A DNA stretch of 64,000 nt, from assembly GCF_037482405.1 (NCBI RefSeq), contig NZ_JBBHZZ010000001.1:558001-622000 (forward strand), read 5' to 3'. Positions within the stretch are counted from its first letter, which is position 1. The number at the start of each line of letters is the position of its first letter. Under the pieces are notes generated by a model. The model saw nothing but the letters and a program-made list of their open reading frames with translations, ran no database searches and was not told the DNA's origin. The position numbers were made by a program, and so were the translations under genes. Below, one piece after another: positions 26,827-34,488 of this stretch. The stretch is from Pseudokineococcus marinus (lineage in GTDB: Bacteria; Actinomycetota; Actinomycetes; Actinomycetales; Quadrisphaeraceae).

Positions 26827-28047
26827 ATGACCGACCAGCACCCCCCGACCGCCACCACCGCCCACCCCGCCCCGGAGACGAGCAGGAGCACCGGGGACGC
26901 CCCGGACGACCGGGGCCCGCTCCGCGTCGGCGTCGTCGGCGCCGGCGTCATCAGCGCCCAGTACTCCCTCGCCGTGCAGCGGCTGCCCCAGCTGCGGGTG
27001 ACCGCCGTCGCGGACGCCGTCCCCGAGCGCGCCGAGGCCCTGGCGGCCGAGCACGACGGCGCCCGGGCGCTCGACGTGCCGGGCCTGCTGGCCGCCGACG
27101 ACGTCGACGTCGTCCTCGGCCTCACGCTCCCCGCCGGCCACGCGGACGTCGCCCTGCAGGCGCTGGCCGCCGGGAAGGACGTCTACGGCGAGAAGCCGCT
27201 GGCCACGACGTCCGCCCTCGCCCTCGCCGTCGTCGAGGCCGCCCGCCGCGCCGGCCGCCGCGTCGGCTGCGCGCCCGACACGGTGCTCGGCACCGGCGTC
27301 CAGACGGCGCGGGCGCTCGTCGACGCCGGGGAGATCGGGGTCCCCCACGCCGCGACGGCGACGATGACGACGGCCGGCCACGAGCGCTGGCACCCGAACC
27401 CCGACTTCTACTACCAGCCGGGCGGCGGCCCGCTGCAGGACATGGGGCCGTACTACCTGACGGCGCTCGTGCACCTCCTCGGCCCCGTCGTCCGCGTCAC
27501 CGGCCTGAGCGCGCGCCCCCGCGACGAGCGCGTCATCGGGTCCGGCCCGCGCGAGGGCGAGCGCGTCGGCGTCACGACCGACACCCACGTCACCGGCGTG
27601 CTCGAGCACGCCTCCGGCGCCCTGACGACCCTCGTCATGAGCTTCGACGCCTGGGCGTCCCGCACCCCGCCGATCGAGGTCCACGGGACCGAGGGCTCGC
27701 TCTCCGTCCCCGACCCCAACCACTTCGACGGGGTCGTCGAGGTCGCCCGGGCGGCGCGCCAGCCGCTGCGGGGCGCCGTGTGGGAGGAGGTGCCCCCGCG
27801 GGCCGGCTACCTGGGCGCGGGGCGCGGCTACGGCCTCGCCGACCTCGCGCTCGCCCGCCGCACCGGCGCTGCCCACCGCGCGAGCGCCGAGGTGGCGCTG
27901 CACGTCGTCGACGTCATGGCCCGCCTCGAGGAGGCCGCGGCGTCCGGCGCGCCCGTCGCGACGACCACGACCTGCGAGCGCCCGGCGCCCGTGGAGGGCC
28001 TCGTCGAGCTGGCCGGCGCCACGACGGGGGGAGGCCCCCGTGGCTGA
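26827..28047 (+). CDS. Gfo/Idh/MocA family NAD(P)-dependent oxidoreductase
   Basis: 406 residues. After a disordered 35-residue lead the Rossmann motif is VGVVGAGVISAQYS. The family signature EKP is in GKDVYGEKPLATTSA. The C-terminal domain has GGGPLQDMGPYYLTALVHLL. These enzymes oxidise or reduce sugar and inositol derivatives. GAGAGGACCGGG precedes the ATG. The stop overlaps the start of the ThuA gene by eight bases, so the two form a sugar-catabolic operon; substrate unknown. Confidence 0.88.
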   Translation: MTDQHPPTATTAHPAPETSRSTGDAPDDRGPLRVGVVGAGVISAQYSLAVQRLPQLRVTAVADAVPERAEALAAEHDGARALDVPGLLAADDVDVVLGLTLPAGHADVALQALAAGKDVYGEKPLATTSALALAVVEAARRAGRRVGCAPDTVLGTGVQTARALVDAGEIGVPHAATATMTTAGHERWHPNPDFYYQPGGGPLQDMGPYYLTALVHLLGPVVRVTGLSARPRDERVIGSGPREGERVGVTTDTHVTGVLEHASGALTTLVMSFDAWASRTPPIEVHGTEGSLSVPDPNHFDGVVEVARAARQPLRGAVWEEVPPRAGYLGAGRGYGLADLALARRTGAAHRASAEVALHVVDVMARLEEAAASGAPVATTTTCERPAPVEGLVELAGATTGGGPRG

Positions 28048-28744
28048 GCGCAGCGCCCTCGTCGTCCGCGGCGGCTGGGACGGGCACCACCCCGTCGAGG
28101 CCACCGACCTCTTCGTCCCCCACCTGCGCGAGCACGGCTTCGACGTCCGCGTGGTCGAGGACTCCACCGCCGTGTACGCCGAGGCCGACTACATGGCCGG
28201 CGTCGACCTCGTCCTCCAGTGCATGACGATGACGAGCATCGAGGCGGACGAGCTCGCGGGGCTGCGGGCCGCCGTCGCGCGCGGCACCGGCTTCGCCGGC
28301 TGGCACGGCGGCATCGCCGACTCCTACCGCGCGTCCTCGGACTACCTGCAGCTCGTCGGCGGCCAGTTCGCCTGCCACCCGGGCAAGGCCCCGGAGGAGC
28401 GGCAGGGCGGGCCGCAGGACAACTACGTGCCCTACCGGGTCGAGATGCTCCCGGCCGCGGCCGACCACCCCGTCACCGCGGGGATCGAGGACTTCGACCT
28501 CGTCACCGAGCAGTACTGGGTGCTCACCGACGACTACTGCGACGTCCTGGCGACGACGACGCAGGCCGTGCGCCCGTGGGACGAGTGGCACCGCCCGGTC
28601 ACCTCCCCCGCCGTGTGGACCCGGCAGTGGGGCGACGGGCGCGTGTTCGTCTGCACCCCGGGTCACGACCCGGACGTCCTGCGGCAGCCCGCCGTGCGCA
28701 CGATCGTCGAGCGCGGCCTGCTCTGGGCGGCCCGCGAGCGCTGA
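28040..28744 (+). CDS. ThuA-domain protein (trehalose utilisation-like)
   Basis: 234 residues matching the ThuA glutamine-amidotransferase-like fold: ALVVRGGWDGHHPVEATDLF at the start, GFAGWHGGIADSY and HPVTAGIEDFDLVTEQYWVL in the middle, VFVCTPGHDPDVLRQPAVRT near the end. ThuA-type proteins commonly pair with Gfo/Idh/MocA dehydrogenases in breakdown of keto-sugars such as 3-keto-glucosides; the 8-base overlap with the upstream gene fits that. The reaction is not established from sequence. Confidence 0.85.
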   Translation: MAERSALVVRGGWDGHHPVEATDLFVPHLREHGFDVRVVEDSTAVYAEADYMAGVDLVLQCMTMTSIEADELAGLRAAVARGTGFAGWHGGIADSYRASSDYLQLVGGQFACHPGKAPEERQGGPQDNYVPYRVEMLPAAADHPVTAGIEDFDLVTEQYWVLTDDYCDVLATTTQAVRPWDEWHRPVTSPAVWTRQWGDGRVFVCTPGHDPDVLRQPAVRTIVERGLLWAARER

Positions 28745-28874
28745 GGAGCACTGGTCCCGACGCCCAGGTGCCCCGGCGGCGCTCCTCGGGTCGCGCTGAG
28801 CACCCGCGTCGGGTTGTCTGGGGCCTCCTGCTCCAGCCCCCGGGGTGCGGACCCGTGAGGAGCAGGAGGTGCGC

Positions 28875-29132
28875 GTGGTCGACGCGCGACGGTCGAGAGA
28901 GGCACTGGCGGAGGGGCTCGCGCTCAGCGGGCTCACGGTCGAGGAGCTCGCGGGGCGGTGCACGGCGCTCGGGGACGACGTGACCCCGGCGCTGCTGCGG
29001 CGCATGGTCGGGACGACGGCGGAGCGCGGGGACCACGAGCACGACGTCGTCGCCGCGGCGCTGCACGAGCGGTTCCTGGAGACGGGCGAGCCGCGGCGCA
29101 CGCCGTTGAGCGCCGACCTCCCCGCGCCGTGA
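28875..29132 (+). CDS. Small hypothetical protein
   Basis: 85 residues, acidic and helical: SREALAEGLALSGLTVEELA, then GDDVTPALLRRMVGTTAERG and DHEHDVVAAALHERFLETG. I use the GTG at 28875 because AGGAGG sits five bases upstream. No family recognised; the first half weakly recalls a helix-turn-helix of the kind in antitoxin-like regulators. It stands alone between the ThuA gene and the GAF-ANTAR block. Confidence 0.55.
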   Translation: MVDARRSREALAEGLALSGLTVEELAGRCTALGDDVTPALLRRMVGTTAERGDHEHDVVAAALHERFLETGEPRRTPLSADLPAP

Positions 29133-29289
29133 GGACGGCGCGGACCCCTGGGGCGGTCGTCGACGTCGCTGCGGGCGCGCTCCGCCCCTAGGCTGGGGCG
29201 CGGCCGGTCCAGCCGTCGGGGTCTCGGCGGTCGGGTTGATGACCCAGCCCCCCGGCCCGCAGGTCGCCCTCGGGCGGTCCGCGGTCGTG

Positions 29290-29309
29290 CCACCACCCGC
29301 GGGTGGTGG
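29290..29309. repeat. Perfect 20-base palindrome upstream of the first GAF-ANTAR gene
   Basis: CCACCACC-CGCG-GGTGGTGG lies 17 bases before the ATG at 29327. In RNA it would be an 8-base stem with a 4-base loop just upstream of the ribosome site (CAGGAG), so it could influence translation; as DNA it could be an operator. Confidence 0.6.
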
Positions 29310-29326
29310 GGCTCCAGGAGCAGTCC

Positions 29327-30073
29327 ATGCCCACGTCCTCCGCCGGCGCCGAGACGCCGGCCCACGCCCCTTCGACCCCGCCCGGGATCGAGGGCGCCTT
29401 CGCCGAGCTGGGCCGCCTCATGCTCGACCAGCCCCTCGGCCAGTACCTCCAGCGGGTCGCGGAGCTCGCCGCGGGCACGCTCCCCGGGGTCGACGGCCTC
29501 TCGGTCACCCTCGTCGAGGACGGTCGCGCCCGCTCCGCCGCCTTCACCACGACCGTCGCCGCGCAGCTCGACGAGCGCCAGTACGAGGTCGGCTTCGGGC
29601 CCTGCCTCGACGCGGCGCAGTCCGGCGACACCATCCGCGTCGACGTCGCCGCCGACGACGTCTACCCCGCCTTCGCACGCGCGGCCGCCCGCCTCGGGGT
29701 GCGCTGCGCCGCCTCGGTCGGCATGCCCGTGCCCCACCGCGTCGTCGGCGCCCTCAACCTCTACAGCGCCAGCGGCGACCTCGACGAGGAGACCCTCGTG
29801 CTGGCGCGCACCTTCGCGTCCTACGCGGCCGTCGCGCTGGCCAACGCCTCGCTCTACGGCTCGACCGCGCGGCTCGCGGACCAGCTGCAGGAGGCGATGC
29901 GCTCGCGGGCCGTCATCGAGCAGGCCAAGGGCGTGCTCATGGCCGTGCACGGGGTGGATGCCGACGAGGCCTTCGCCCGGCTCTCCCGCGCCAGCCAGGA
30001 CGCCAACCGCAAGCTGCGCGACATGGCGGGGGAGGTCGTCGCGCGCGTCCGGCAGGGGGAGGTCGTGGGGTGA
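29327..30073 (+). CDS. GAF-ANTAR regulator
   Basis: 248 residues. The GAF domain (about 25-175) includes DGLSVTLVEDGRARSAAFTT, QYEVGFGPCLDAAQSG and GALNLYSASGDLDEETLVLA. The ANTAR RNA-binding domain (about 185-243) has LQEAMRSRAVIEQAKGVLMA and FARLSRASQDANRKLRDMA. ANTAR proteins bind paired hexaloop RNA hairpins and relieve termination. Start chosen at ATG 29327 with CAGGAG upstream. Its stop overlaps the next GAF-ANTAR gene by four bases. Confidence 0.9.
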   Translation: MPTSSAGAETPAHAPSTPPGIEGAFAELGRLMLDQPLGQYLQRVAELAAGTLPGVDGLSVTLVEDGRARSAAFTTTVAAQLDERQYEVGFGPCLDAAQSGDTIRVDVAADDVYPAFARAAARLGVRCAASVGMPVPHRVVGALNLYSASGDLDEETLVLARTFASYAAVALANASLYGSTARLADQLQEAMRSRAVIEQAKGVLMAVHGVDADEAFARLSRASQDANRKLRDMAGEVVARVRQGEVVG

Positions 30074-30798
30074 CCGGTCGCGGGCGGCCGTCGTCGCAGA
30101 ACACCGGTGCCGTGGCGGTCCAGCAGGACCTCGCCGTCCGGCTGGCGGAGATGGCGCGCGACCTCCAGCGCGCCGTCGAGCGCCCGGACGTCATGACGCG
30201 CACCGTGCGGGCCGCCGTGGCCCTCGTGCCGGGGGCCGAGGACGGCTCCGTGAGCCTCGTGCAGGGGCGCCGGAGGATCACCAGCGAGGGCGTGTCCAGC
30301 GACCTGCCGCGCACCTTCGACCACCTGCAGGTCGCGACGGGCCAGGGACCGTGCCTGGACTCGGCCTTCGAGCACCTCACCGTGCGCGTCGACGACCTGT
30401 CCGCGGACGAGCGCTGGCCGGACCTCGCCGTCCGGGCGGCGGACACGGGCGTCCGCTCGTGCCTGTGCCTGCAGCTCTTCGTCGAGGGGGACGACCTCGG
30501 GGCGCTCAACCTCGTGTCGCGGCGGCCCCGTGCCTTCGACGACGAGTCCGAGCAGGTCGGCCTTCTCCTGGCGAGCCACGCGGCCATCGCCGTCGCGGAC
30601 GCCCTGCACCTGCAGGGGGTCCGCCGCGCCCTGGCCAACCGCGACCTCATCGGCCAGGCGAAGGGCGTCCTCATGGAGCGGCACAAGGTGACGTCCCAGC
30701 AGGCCTTCGACCTCCTCGTCCGCGCCTCGCAGGACGCCAACCGCAAGCTCGTCGACGTCGCGGAGGCGCTCACGGCCACCGGCGACGTCGGCGGCTGA
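30070..30798 (+). CDS. GAF-ANTAR regulator
   Basis: 242 residues. GAF region about 25-180: GSVSLVQGRRRITSEGVSSD, LQVATGQGPCLDSAFEHLTV, GVRSCLCLQLFVEGDDLGAL. ANTAR at about 185-235: ANRDLIGQAKGVLMERHKVT, QQAFDLLVRASQDANRKLVD. Start at GTG 30070, overlapping the preceding stop (GTGA); a later in-frame GTG is possible. Coupled to the preceding gene, so both products are made together and could form a heteromer. Confidence 0.88.
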   Translation: MTGRGRPSSQNTGAVAVQQDLAVRLAEMARDLQRAVERPDVMTRTVRAAVALVPGAEDGSVSLVQGRRRITSEGVSSDLPRTFDHLQVATGQGPCLDSAFEHLTVRVDDLSADERWPDLAVRAADTGVRSCLCLQLFVEGDDLGALNLVSRRPRAFDDESEQVGLLLASHAAIAVADALHLQGVRRALANRDLIGQAKGVLMERHKVTSQQAFDLLVRASQDANRKLVDVAEALTATGDVGG

Positions 30799-31016
30799 CC
30801 GCGATCCGGCGGAGCGCCGCTCCGGCAGACACGGGGCGTCCCGGACGACTACCCTCGGGCACATCGGTGGGGGTGGCCGACACCGGTCCGGCGAGCGCCG
30901 GGCGGTGGGCGGGCCCGTGTTGAGGACGCAGCGGCCACCGGTCCGCGCAGGCCAGGGGCCGCGCGGCCGAGCAGCCGCCGCCCTGAGCCCGCGGCGGTCG
31001 AGCGAGGAGCACGACC

Positions 31017-31823
31017 GTGACCATCCACCTCATCGACCCCTGCGCCGGCACCGCCGGCGCCCCGCCCACCACCGTCGGCGGACGCGTGCACGGCGCCAGC
31101 GCCGACCTGGGCGCGCACCTCAGCGCGCTGGCGCGCACGAGCACCGGCCAGCCCCTCGGGCGCTACGCGCGGCGGGTGGCCGACCTCGCCGCCCGGGTGG
31201 CGCCCGGCACCGCGGGGGTGACCGTCCAGCTCGTCGAGGACGGCCGGCTGGCGGCAGCGGCGTCCACCTCGGCCGAGGCCGCGGCCCTCGACGAGCGGCA
31301 GTTCGAGCCGGGCTGGGGGCCGGCGCTCGAGGCCTCGGCCTCCGGGCGGGTCCTGTGCGCGGACCTCGACGACCCCGCGCCCGGCGCCCTCGACCACCAC
31401 CCGGCGCTCCTGCGCACCGCCCGCCGCCAGGGCCTGCGGTCCCTCGCCGTCCTGGGGCTGCGGGTCGAGGACCGCCCCGTCGGCACGATCACGCTGTGCG
31501 GCCGGGACGGCGGCCTCCTGCGCGACGGACGGATCCCGCGGAGCCGGGCCTTCGCGGCGCACGCCGCCGTGGGGTTGGAGGGCGCCCTCCTCCACGCCGC
31601 GGCCGTGCGGCTGGTCGAGCAGCTGCACGAGGCGATGCGCTCGCGGGCCGTCATCGAGCAGGCCAAGGGCGTGCTCATGGTCGTGCACGAGGTGGACGCC
31701 GACGAGGCGTTCGCCCTCCTCGCGACGGAGAGCCAGCGCACGAACACCAAGCTGAGGGTCGTCGCCGCCGGCCTCGTGGCCCGGGCGCAGGGGCGTGCCG
31801 GGGCCGCGGCGGTGGTCCGGTGA
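31017..31823 (+). CDS. GAF-ANTAR regulator
   Basis: 268 residues. The GAF region has GVTVQLVEDGRLAAAASTSA, QFEPGWGPALEASASGRVLC and SLAVLGLRVEDRPVGTITLC. The ANTAR part shares MRSRAVIEQAKGVLMVVHEV with the protein at 29327-30073, showing recent duplication of that end. GTG start with CGAGGAG upstream. The 30799-31016 spacer before it holds no gene but may carry its promoter. Followed with a 4-base overlap by a small cysteine-containing ORF. Confidence 0.88.
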   Translation: MTIHLIDPCAGTAGAPPTTVGGRVHGASADLGAHLSALARTSTGQPLGRYARRVADLAARVAPGTAGVTVQLVEDGRLAAAASTSAEAAALDERQFEPGWGPALEASASGRVLCADLDDPAPGALDHHPALLRTARRQGLRSLAVLGLRVEDRPVGTITLCGRDGGLLRDGRIPRSRAFAAHAAVGLEGALLHAAAVRLVEQLHEAMRSRAVIEQAKGVLMVVHEVDADEAFALLATESQRTNTKLRVVAAGLVARAQGRAGAAAVVR

Positions 31824-32026
31824 GCCGGGCGACCGCCGCCACGACCTGCTCCTGCGCCGAGGAGTACGCGCGCCGCTGGCCCGACGTGCACCCCGGGGCG
31901 CTCGCGGGGGTCCACGACCCGCTCTGCCGCGTGCGCCTGGCCCACCTCGAGGACCAGCGCCGCCAGAACGGCGGCGTCCCGCCGCGGCGGCGCTCCGGCA
32001 CCCGGGGCCCGGACGCCGCCGGCTGA
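31820..32026 (+). CDS. Small cysteine-containing hypothetical protein
   Basis: 68 residues beginning at GTG 31820, which overlaps the ANTAR stop (GTGA). Sequence features: an early C-x-C (TTCSCAEEYARRW), a single later Cys in VHDPLCRVRLAHLEDQRRQN and a basic tail. No known family. Translational coupling and G/C-ending codons support it; the length makes it tentative. Confidence 0.5.
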   Translation: MSRATAATTCSCAEEYARRWPDVHPGALAGVHDPLCRVRLAHLEDQRRQNGGVPPRRRSGTRGPDAAG

Positions 32027-32041
32027 CGAGGCCGGCCGACG

Positions 32042-32425
32042 TCAGACGTCAGACAGCCGGCGGTCGCGCGTCGCGGCGCGCTGGGAGGCCGTCGCCGCGG
32101 CGAAGGTCGCGCCCGCCGCGGGCTCGCCCTCCAGGGCCGCCGCGAGGTCGGCGGGGACCTCGACGACCCGCTCGGCGGTGTCGAGCTCGAGGTCGACCTC
32201 GACCTCGTCGCCGGCCGCGAGCCCGGCGGCGGCACGGTGCTCGGCGGACAGGGGCAGCAGCTCCTGCCCGCCCATGGTGCCGACCGTCGTGCGGTAGGTG
32301 TGCCCGCCGAGGGTGACGACGACGGCGGGGCGCCCCCCACCGCCCAGCGCCTCCACCACCTCCGGCGGGACGGGCACGCCGGTGGCGGTGCGGCCGTGCT
32401 GCTCGACCCGGCTCCGGAACCTCAT
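32042..32425 (-). CDS. DUF1905 / YdeI-type protein, truncated at the C-terminus
   Basis: 127 residues. The DUF1905 part is clear: MRFRSRVEQHGRTATGVPVP, VVVTLGGHTYRTTVGTMGGQ, LPLSAEHRAAAGLAAGDEVE, VPADLAAALEGEP. Usual homologues continue with an OmdA/YdeI tail containing SYSHRREHVRW and EAKRPETR; here it ends ATASQRAATRDRRLSDV. The normal C-terminal helix pair is therefore missing or altered. Such proteins are linked to bacteriocin or stress resistance; the truncated form may be non-functional. Confidence 0.7.
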   Translation of the reverse strand: MRFRSRVEQHGRTATGVPVPPEVVEALGGGGRPAVVVTLGGHTYRTTVGTMGGQELLPLSAEHRAAAGLAAGDEVEVDLELDTAERVVEVPADLAAALEGEPAAGATFAAATASQRAATRDRRLSDV

Positions 32426-32490
32426 GGCCGGAGCATGGCTTAGCGGGCCCTTCGGCGAGAGGTCGTCCCCTCTGACGTGCGGCGCCGGGC

Positions 32491-32639
32491 GCCGGGTCCG
32501 ACGTCCCGCAGGTCGGGCGCGGCGCCGGAGCGGTGCGACGTCGGACCCGGCACCGGACGTCGGACCCGAGGTGGGCCCCGTCGGAGGTGCTGGTGCCGAG
32601 GTGCTGGAGCCGAGGTGCTGGGGCCGAGGTGAGAGGGCC
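32491..32639. repeat. Intergenic repeats: 15-base inverted repeat plus a 14-base tandem repeat in four copies
   Basis: An inverted repeat GCCGGGTCCGACGTC (32491-32505) pairs with 32537-32551, and a second partial right arm lies at 32555-32569. Then GAGGTGCTGGnGCC occurs at 32584, 32598 and 32612, with a degenerate fourth copy at 32626. The block fills the spacer after the alcohol dehydrogenase stop; the inverted repeat may terminate that operon. Confidence 0.75.
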
Positions 32640-32645
32640 GGGGGG

Positions 32646-33812
32646 TCAGGGCCGGAAGACCGCGCGCACGCAGCCGTCCTCCTTCTCCTTGAAGAGGCGG
32701 TAGCCCTCGACCGACTCCTCGAGCGGCATCGTGTGGGTCGCGAGCGGCGTCGGGTCGATGCGGCCGGCCTGCACGTGCTCGAGCATCGCCGCCATGTGGG
32801 TCTGGCCGAACTGCTGGGCCGAGCGGATCGTCAGGCCCTTGTTCGTCACCATCGCCATGGGGAAGGAGTCGGTGAGGCCGTAGACGCCGAGGACGGAGAC
32901 GACCCCGCCCTTCCGGCACGCCATGATCGCCTCGCGCAGCGGCGTCGCCCGGTCCGTCGAGGCGCGCACGGCCTGCTTGGCCCGGTCGACGACGTGCTGG
33001 ACGCCGGTCCCGTGTCCCTCCATGCCCACGGCCTCGACGACGGCGTCCGGCCCGCGGCCGCCCGTCATCTCCCGCAGCGCCTCCTGGACGGAGTCGACGG
33101 CCGTGTAGTCGACGACCTCCGACCCTTGAGCGCGGGCGAGGTCGAGCCGCTCCGGCAGCCGGTCGACGACGATCGTGCGCCCGGCCCCGAGCGCGCGGGC
33201 GCTGGCCGCGGCCATGAGCCCGACGCCGCCGGCCCCGAAGACGGCGACGGTGTCGCCCGGCTGCACGTCGCAGAAGACGGCGCCCGTGTACCCCGTCGCG
33301 AGGGCGTCGGAGGCGAAGAGCGCCTGCACGTCGGTGACGTCGTCCGGCACCGTGAAGCAGTTGACGTCGCCGAAGGGCACTCGGACGTACTCGGCGTGCG
33401 AGCCCTGGTAGCCGCCGAAGGGGTGGGTGTAGCCGTAGATGCCGCCGCCGGGGTAGCCGAGCACCGGCTGCTGCAGGGCGGCGTTGGGGTTCGTCGTGTC
33501 GCACAGCGACGGCATGCCGCGCGAGCAGTACCAGCACTCCCCGCACGAGACGAAGGAGGGCACGGTCACCCGGTCGCCGACCTTCGTCCGGCTCACCTGC
33601 GAGCCCACCTCGACGACCTCGCCCATGAACTCGTGGCCGAAGACGTCGCCGGGGCGCATGCCGGGCAGGTAGCCGTCGATGAAGTGGAGGTCCGAGCCGC
33701 AGGTCACGGTCAGGCCGACCCGCAGCACGACGTCGTGCGGGTTGATGAGCGTGGGGTCGTCGACGGTCTCGACCGCCAGGTCGTTGACGCCGTTCCAGAC
33801 GAGGGCGCGCAT
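32646..33812 (-). CDS. Zinc-dependent alcohol dehydrogenase (glutathione-independent formaldehyde dehydrogenase-like)
   Basis: 388 residues of the medium-chain dehydrogenase family. Catalytic zinc ligands Cys38, His60 and Glu61 (DVFGHEFMGEV); structural zinc Cys90, Cys93, Cys96, Cys104 (SCGECWYCSRGMPSLC). The cofactor motif is VFGAGGVGLMAAASA followed by a VDR end typical of NAD binding. Last gene of a minus-strand series with the SRPBCC and iron-enzyme genes. Likely a short-chain alcohol or aldehyde dehydrogenase in stress or detoxification. Confidence 0.88.
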   Translation of the reverse strand: MRALVWNGVNDLAVETVDDPTLINPHDVVLRVGLTVTCGSDLHFIDGYLPGMRPGDVFGHEFMGEVVEVGSQVSRTKVGDRVTVPSFVSCGECWYCSRGMPSLCDTTNPNAALQQPVLGYPGGGIYGYTHPFGGYQGSHAEYVRVPFGDVNCFTVPDDVTDVQALFASDALATGYTGAVFCDVQPGDTVAVFGAGGVGLMAAASARALGAGRTIVVDRLPERLDLARAQGSEVVDYTAVDSVQEALREMTGGRGPDAVVEAVGMEGHGTGVQHVVDRAKQAVRASTDRATPLREAIMACRKGGVVSVLGVYGLTDSFPMAMVTNKGLTIRSAQQFGQTHMAAMLEHVQAGRIDPTPLATHTMPLEESVEGYRLFKEKEDGCVRAVFRP

Positions 33813-33875
33813 GTCAGCTCCTGCAGGTCGAGGTGGGGGCGGTGGGCGTCGCGGCGCGGGTGGGGCGTGCGCCGG

Positions 33876-34436
33876 TCACCGGTCGGCGCTCCGGCCGGAG
33901 GGCTGGGGGGTGATGGTCGGGACCTCGCCCGTCATGAGCAGGGCGCGGGCCCGGTAGCCCAGGGTCAGCGCCATCGCCCCGGCCGCGAGGTCGGGGACGG
34001 GCAGGTCGAGGCGGACCACCTGCTCGGTGCCGAGGTCCTGCGGCGCCTCCCGCAGGACCACGACGAGCTCGCTCGCCGCCTCGGAGGCGTCGGCGGGATC
34101 GCTCCACCGGAGGACGACCGACGAGCCCGGGAAGGCCGTCGACGGGCCGCCCTCCTCGAGCGTCGTGCGCCACTCGACCGGCTCGTCCGAGCCCGGCCGC
34201 GCCAGGCGCCACGTCCAGCGGTCGCCGTCGGCCTCGACCGTCCCGGCGTCACCGAGCGCCTGGCGGACGGCGGCGGGGTCGCGCCACAGCGCCGCGACGT
34301 CGTCGACGGGCCGGCCGACGGTCAGGGTCTGCTGGGCGCCGGACGAGCGCCGTCCGACGACCTCCCCCACCTTCCCCGCGACCCCCTGGACGGCGCCTCG
34401 CACGGCGCTCGCGATCGTGTCCCTCGGTCCGCTCAC
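33876..34436 (-). CDS. SRPBCC-fold (polyketide cyclase/START-like) protein
   Basis: 186 residues. After a 38-residue lead the START-like pattern begins: QQTLTVGRPVDDVAALWRDP, then DRWTWRLARPGSDEPVEWRT, FPGSSVVLRWSDP, ELVVVLREAP and a C-terminal helix ALTLGYRARALLMTGEVPTI. It resembles cyclase/dehydrase-family proteins paired with zinc alcohol dehydrogenases in actinomycetes. GTG start with CGAGGAGGAAC upstream. It lies between the iron enzyme (upstream) and the dehydrogenase (downstream), likely one operon. Ligand unknown. Confidence 0.75.
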   Translation of the reverse strand: MSGPRDTIASAVRGAVQGVAGKVGEVVGRRSSGAQQTLTVGRPVDDVAALWRDPAAVRQALGDAGTVEADGDRWTWRLARPGSDEPVEWRTTLEEGGPSTAFPGSSVVLRWSDPADASEAASELVVVLREAPQDLGTEQVVRLDLPVPDLAAGAMALTLGYRARALLMTGEVPTITPQPSGRSADR

Positions 34437-34488
34437 GGGTTCCTCCTCGCGTTGCGGGCGCCGGTCGGCGCCCTGTCGGCGTGCTGGG

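Noticed and set aside
22476..27125. Very long open frame (about 1549 codons) on the minus strand
   Set aside because: Only its last 221 codons are a real gene. The rest is the antisense of the Asp23 cluster and shows low-complexity Arg/Ala/Pro sequence typical of open antisense frames in GC-rich DNA.
29290..29309. Palindrome as an ANTAR target hairpin
   Set aside because: ANTAR targets have two stem-loops with six-base loops. This is one stem with a four-base loop, so it was kept only as a palindrome of unknown role.
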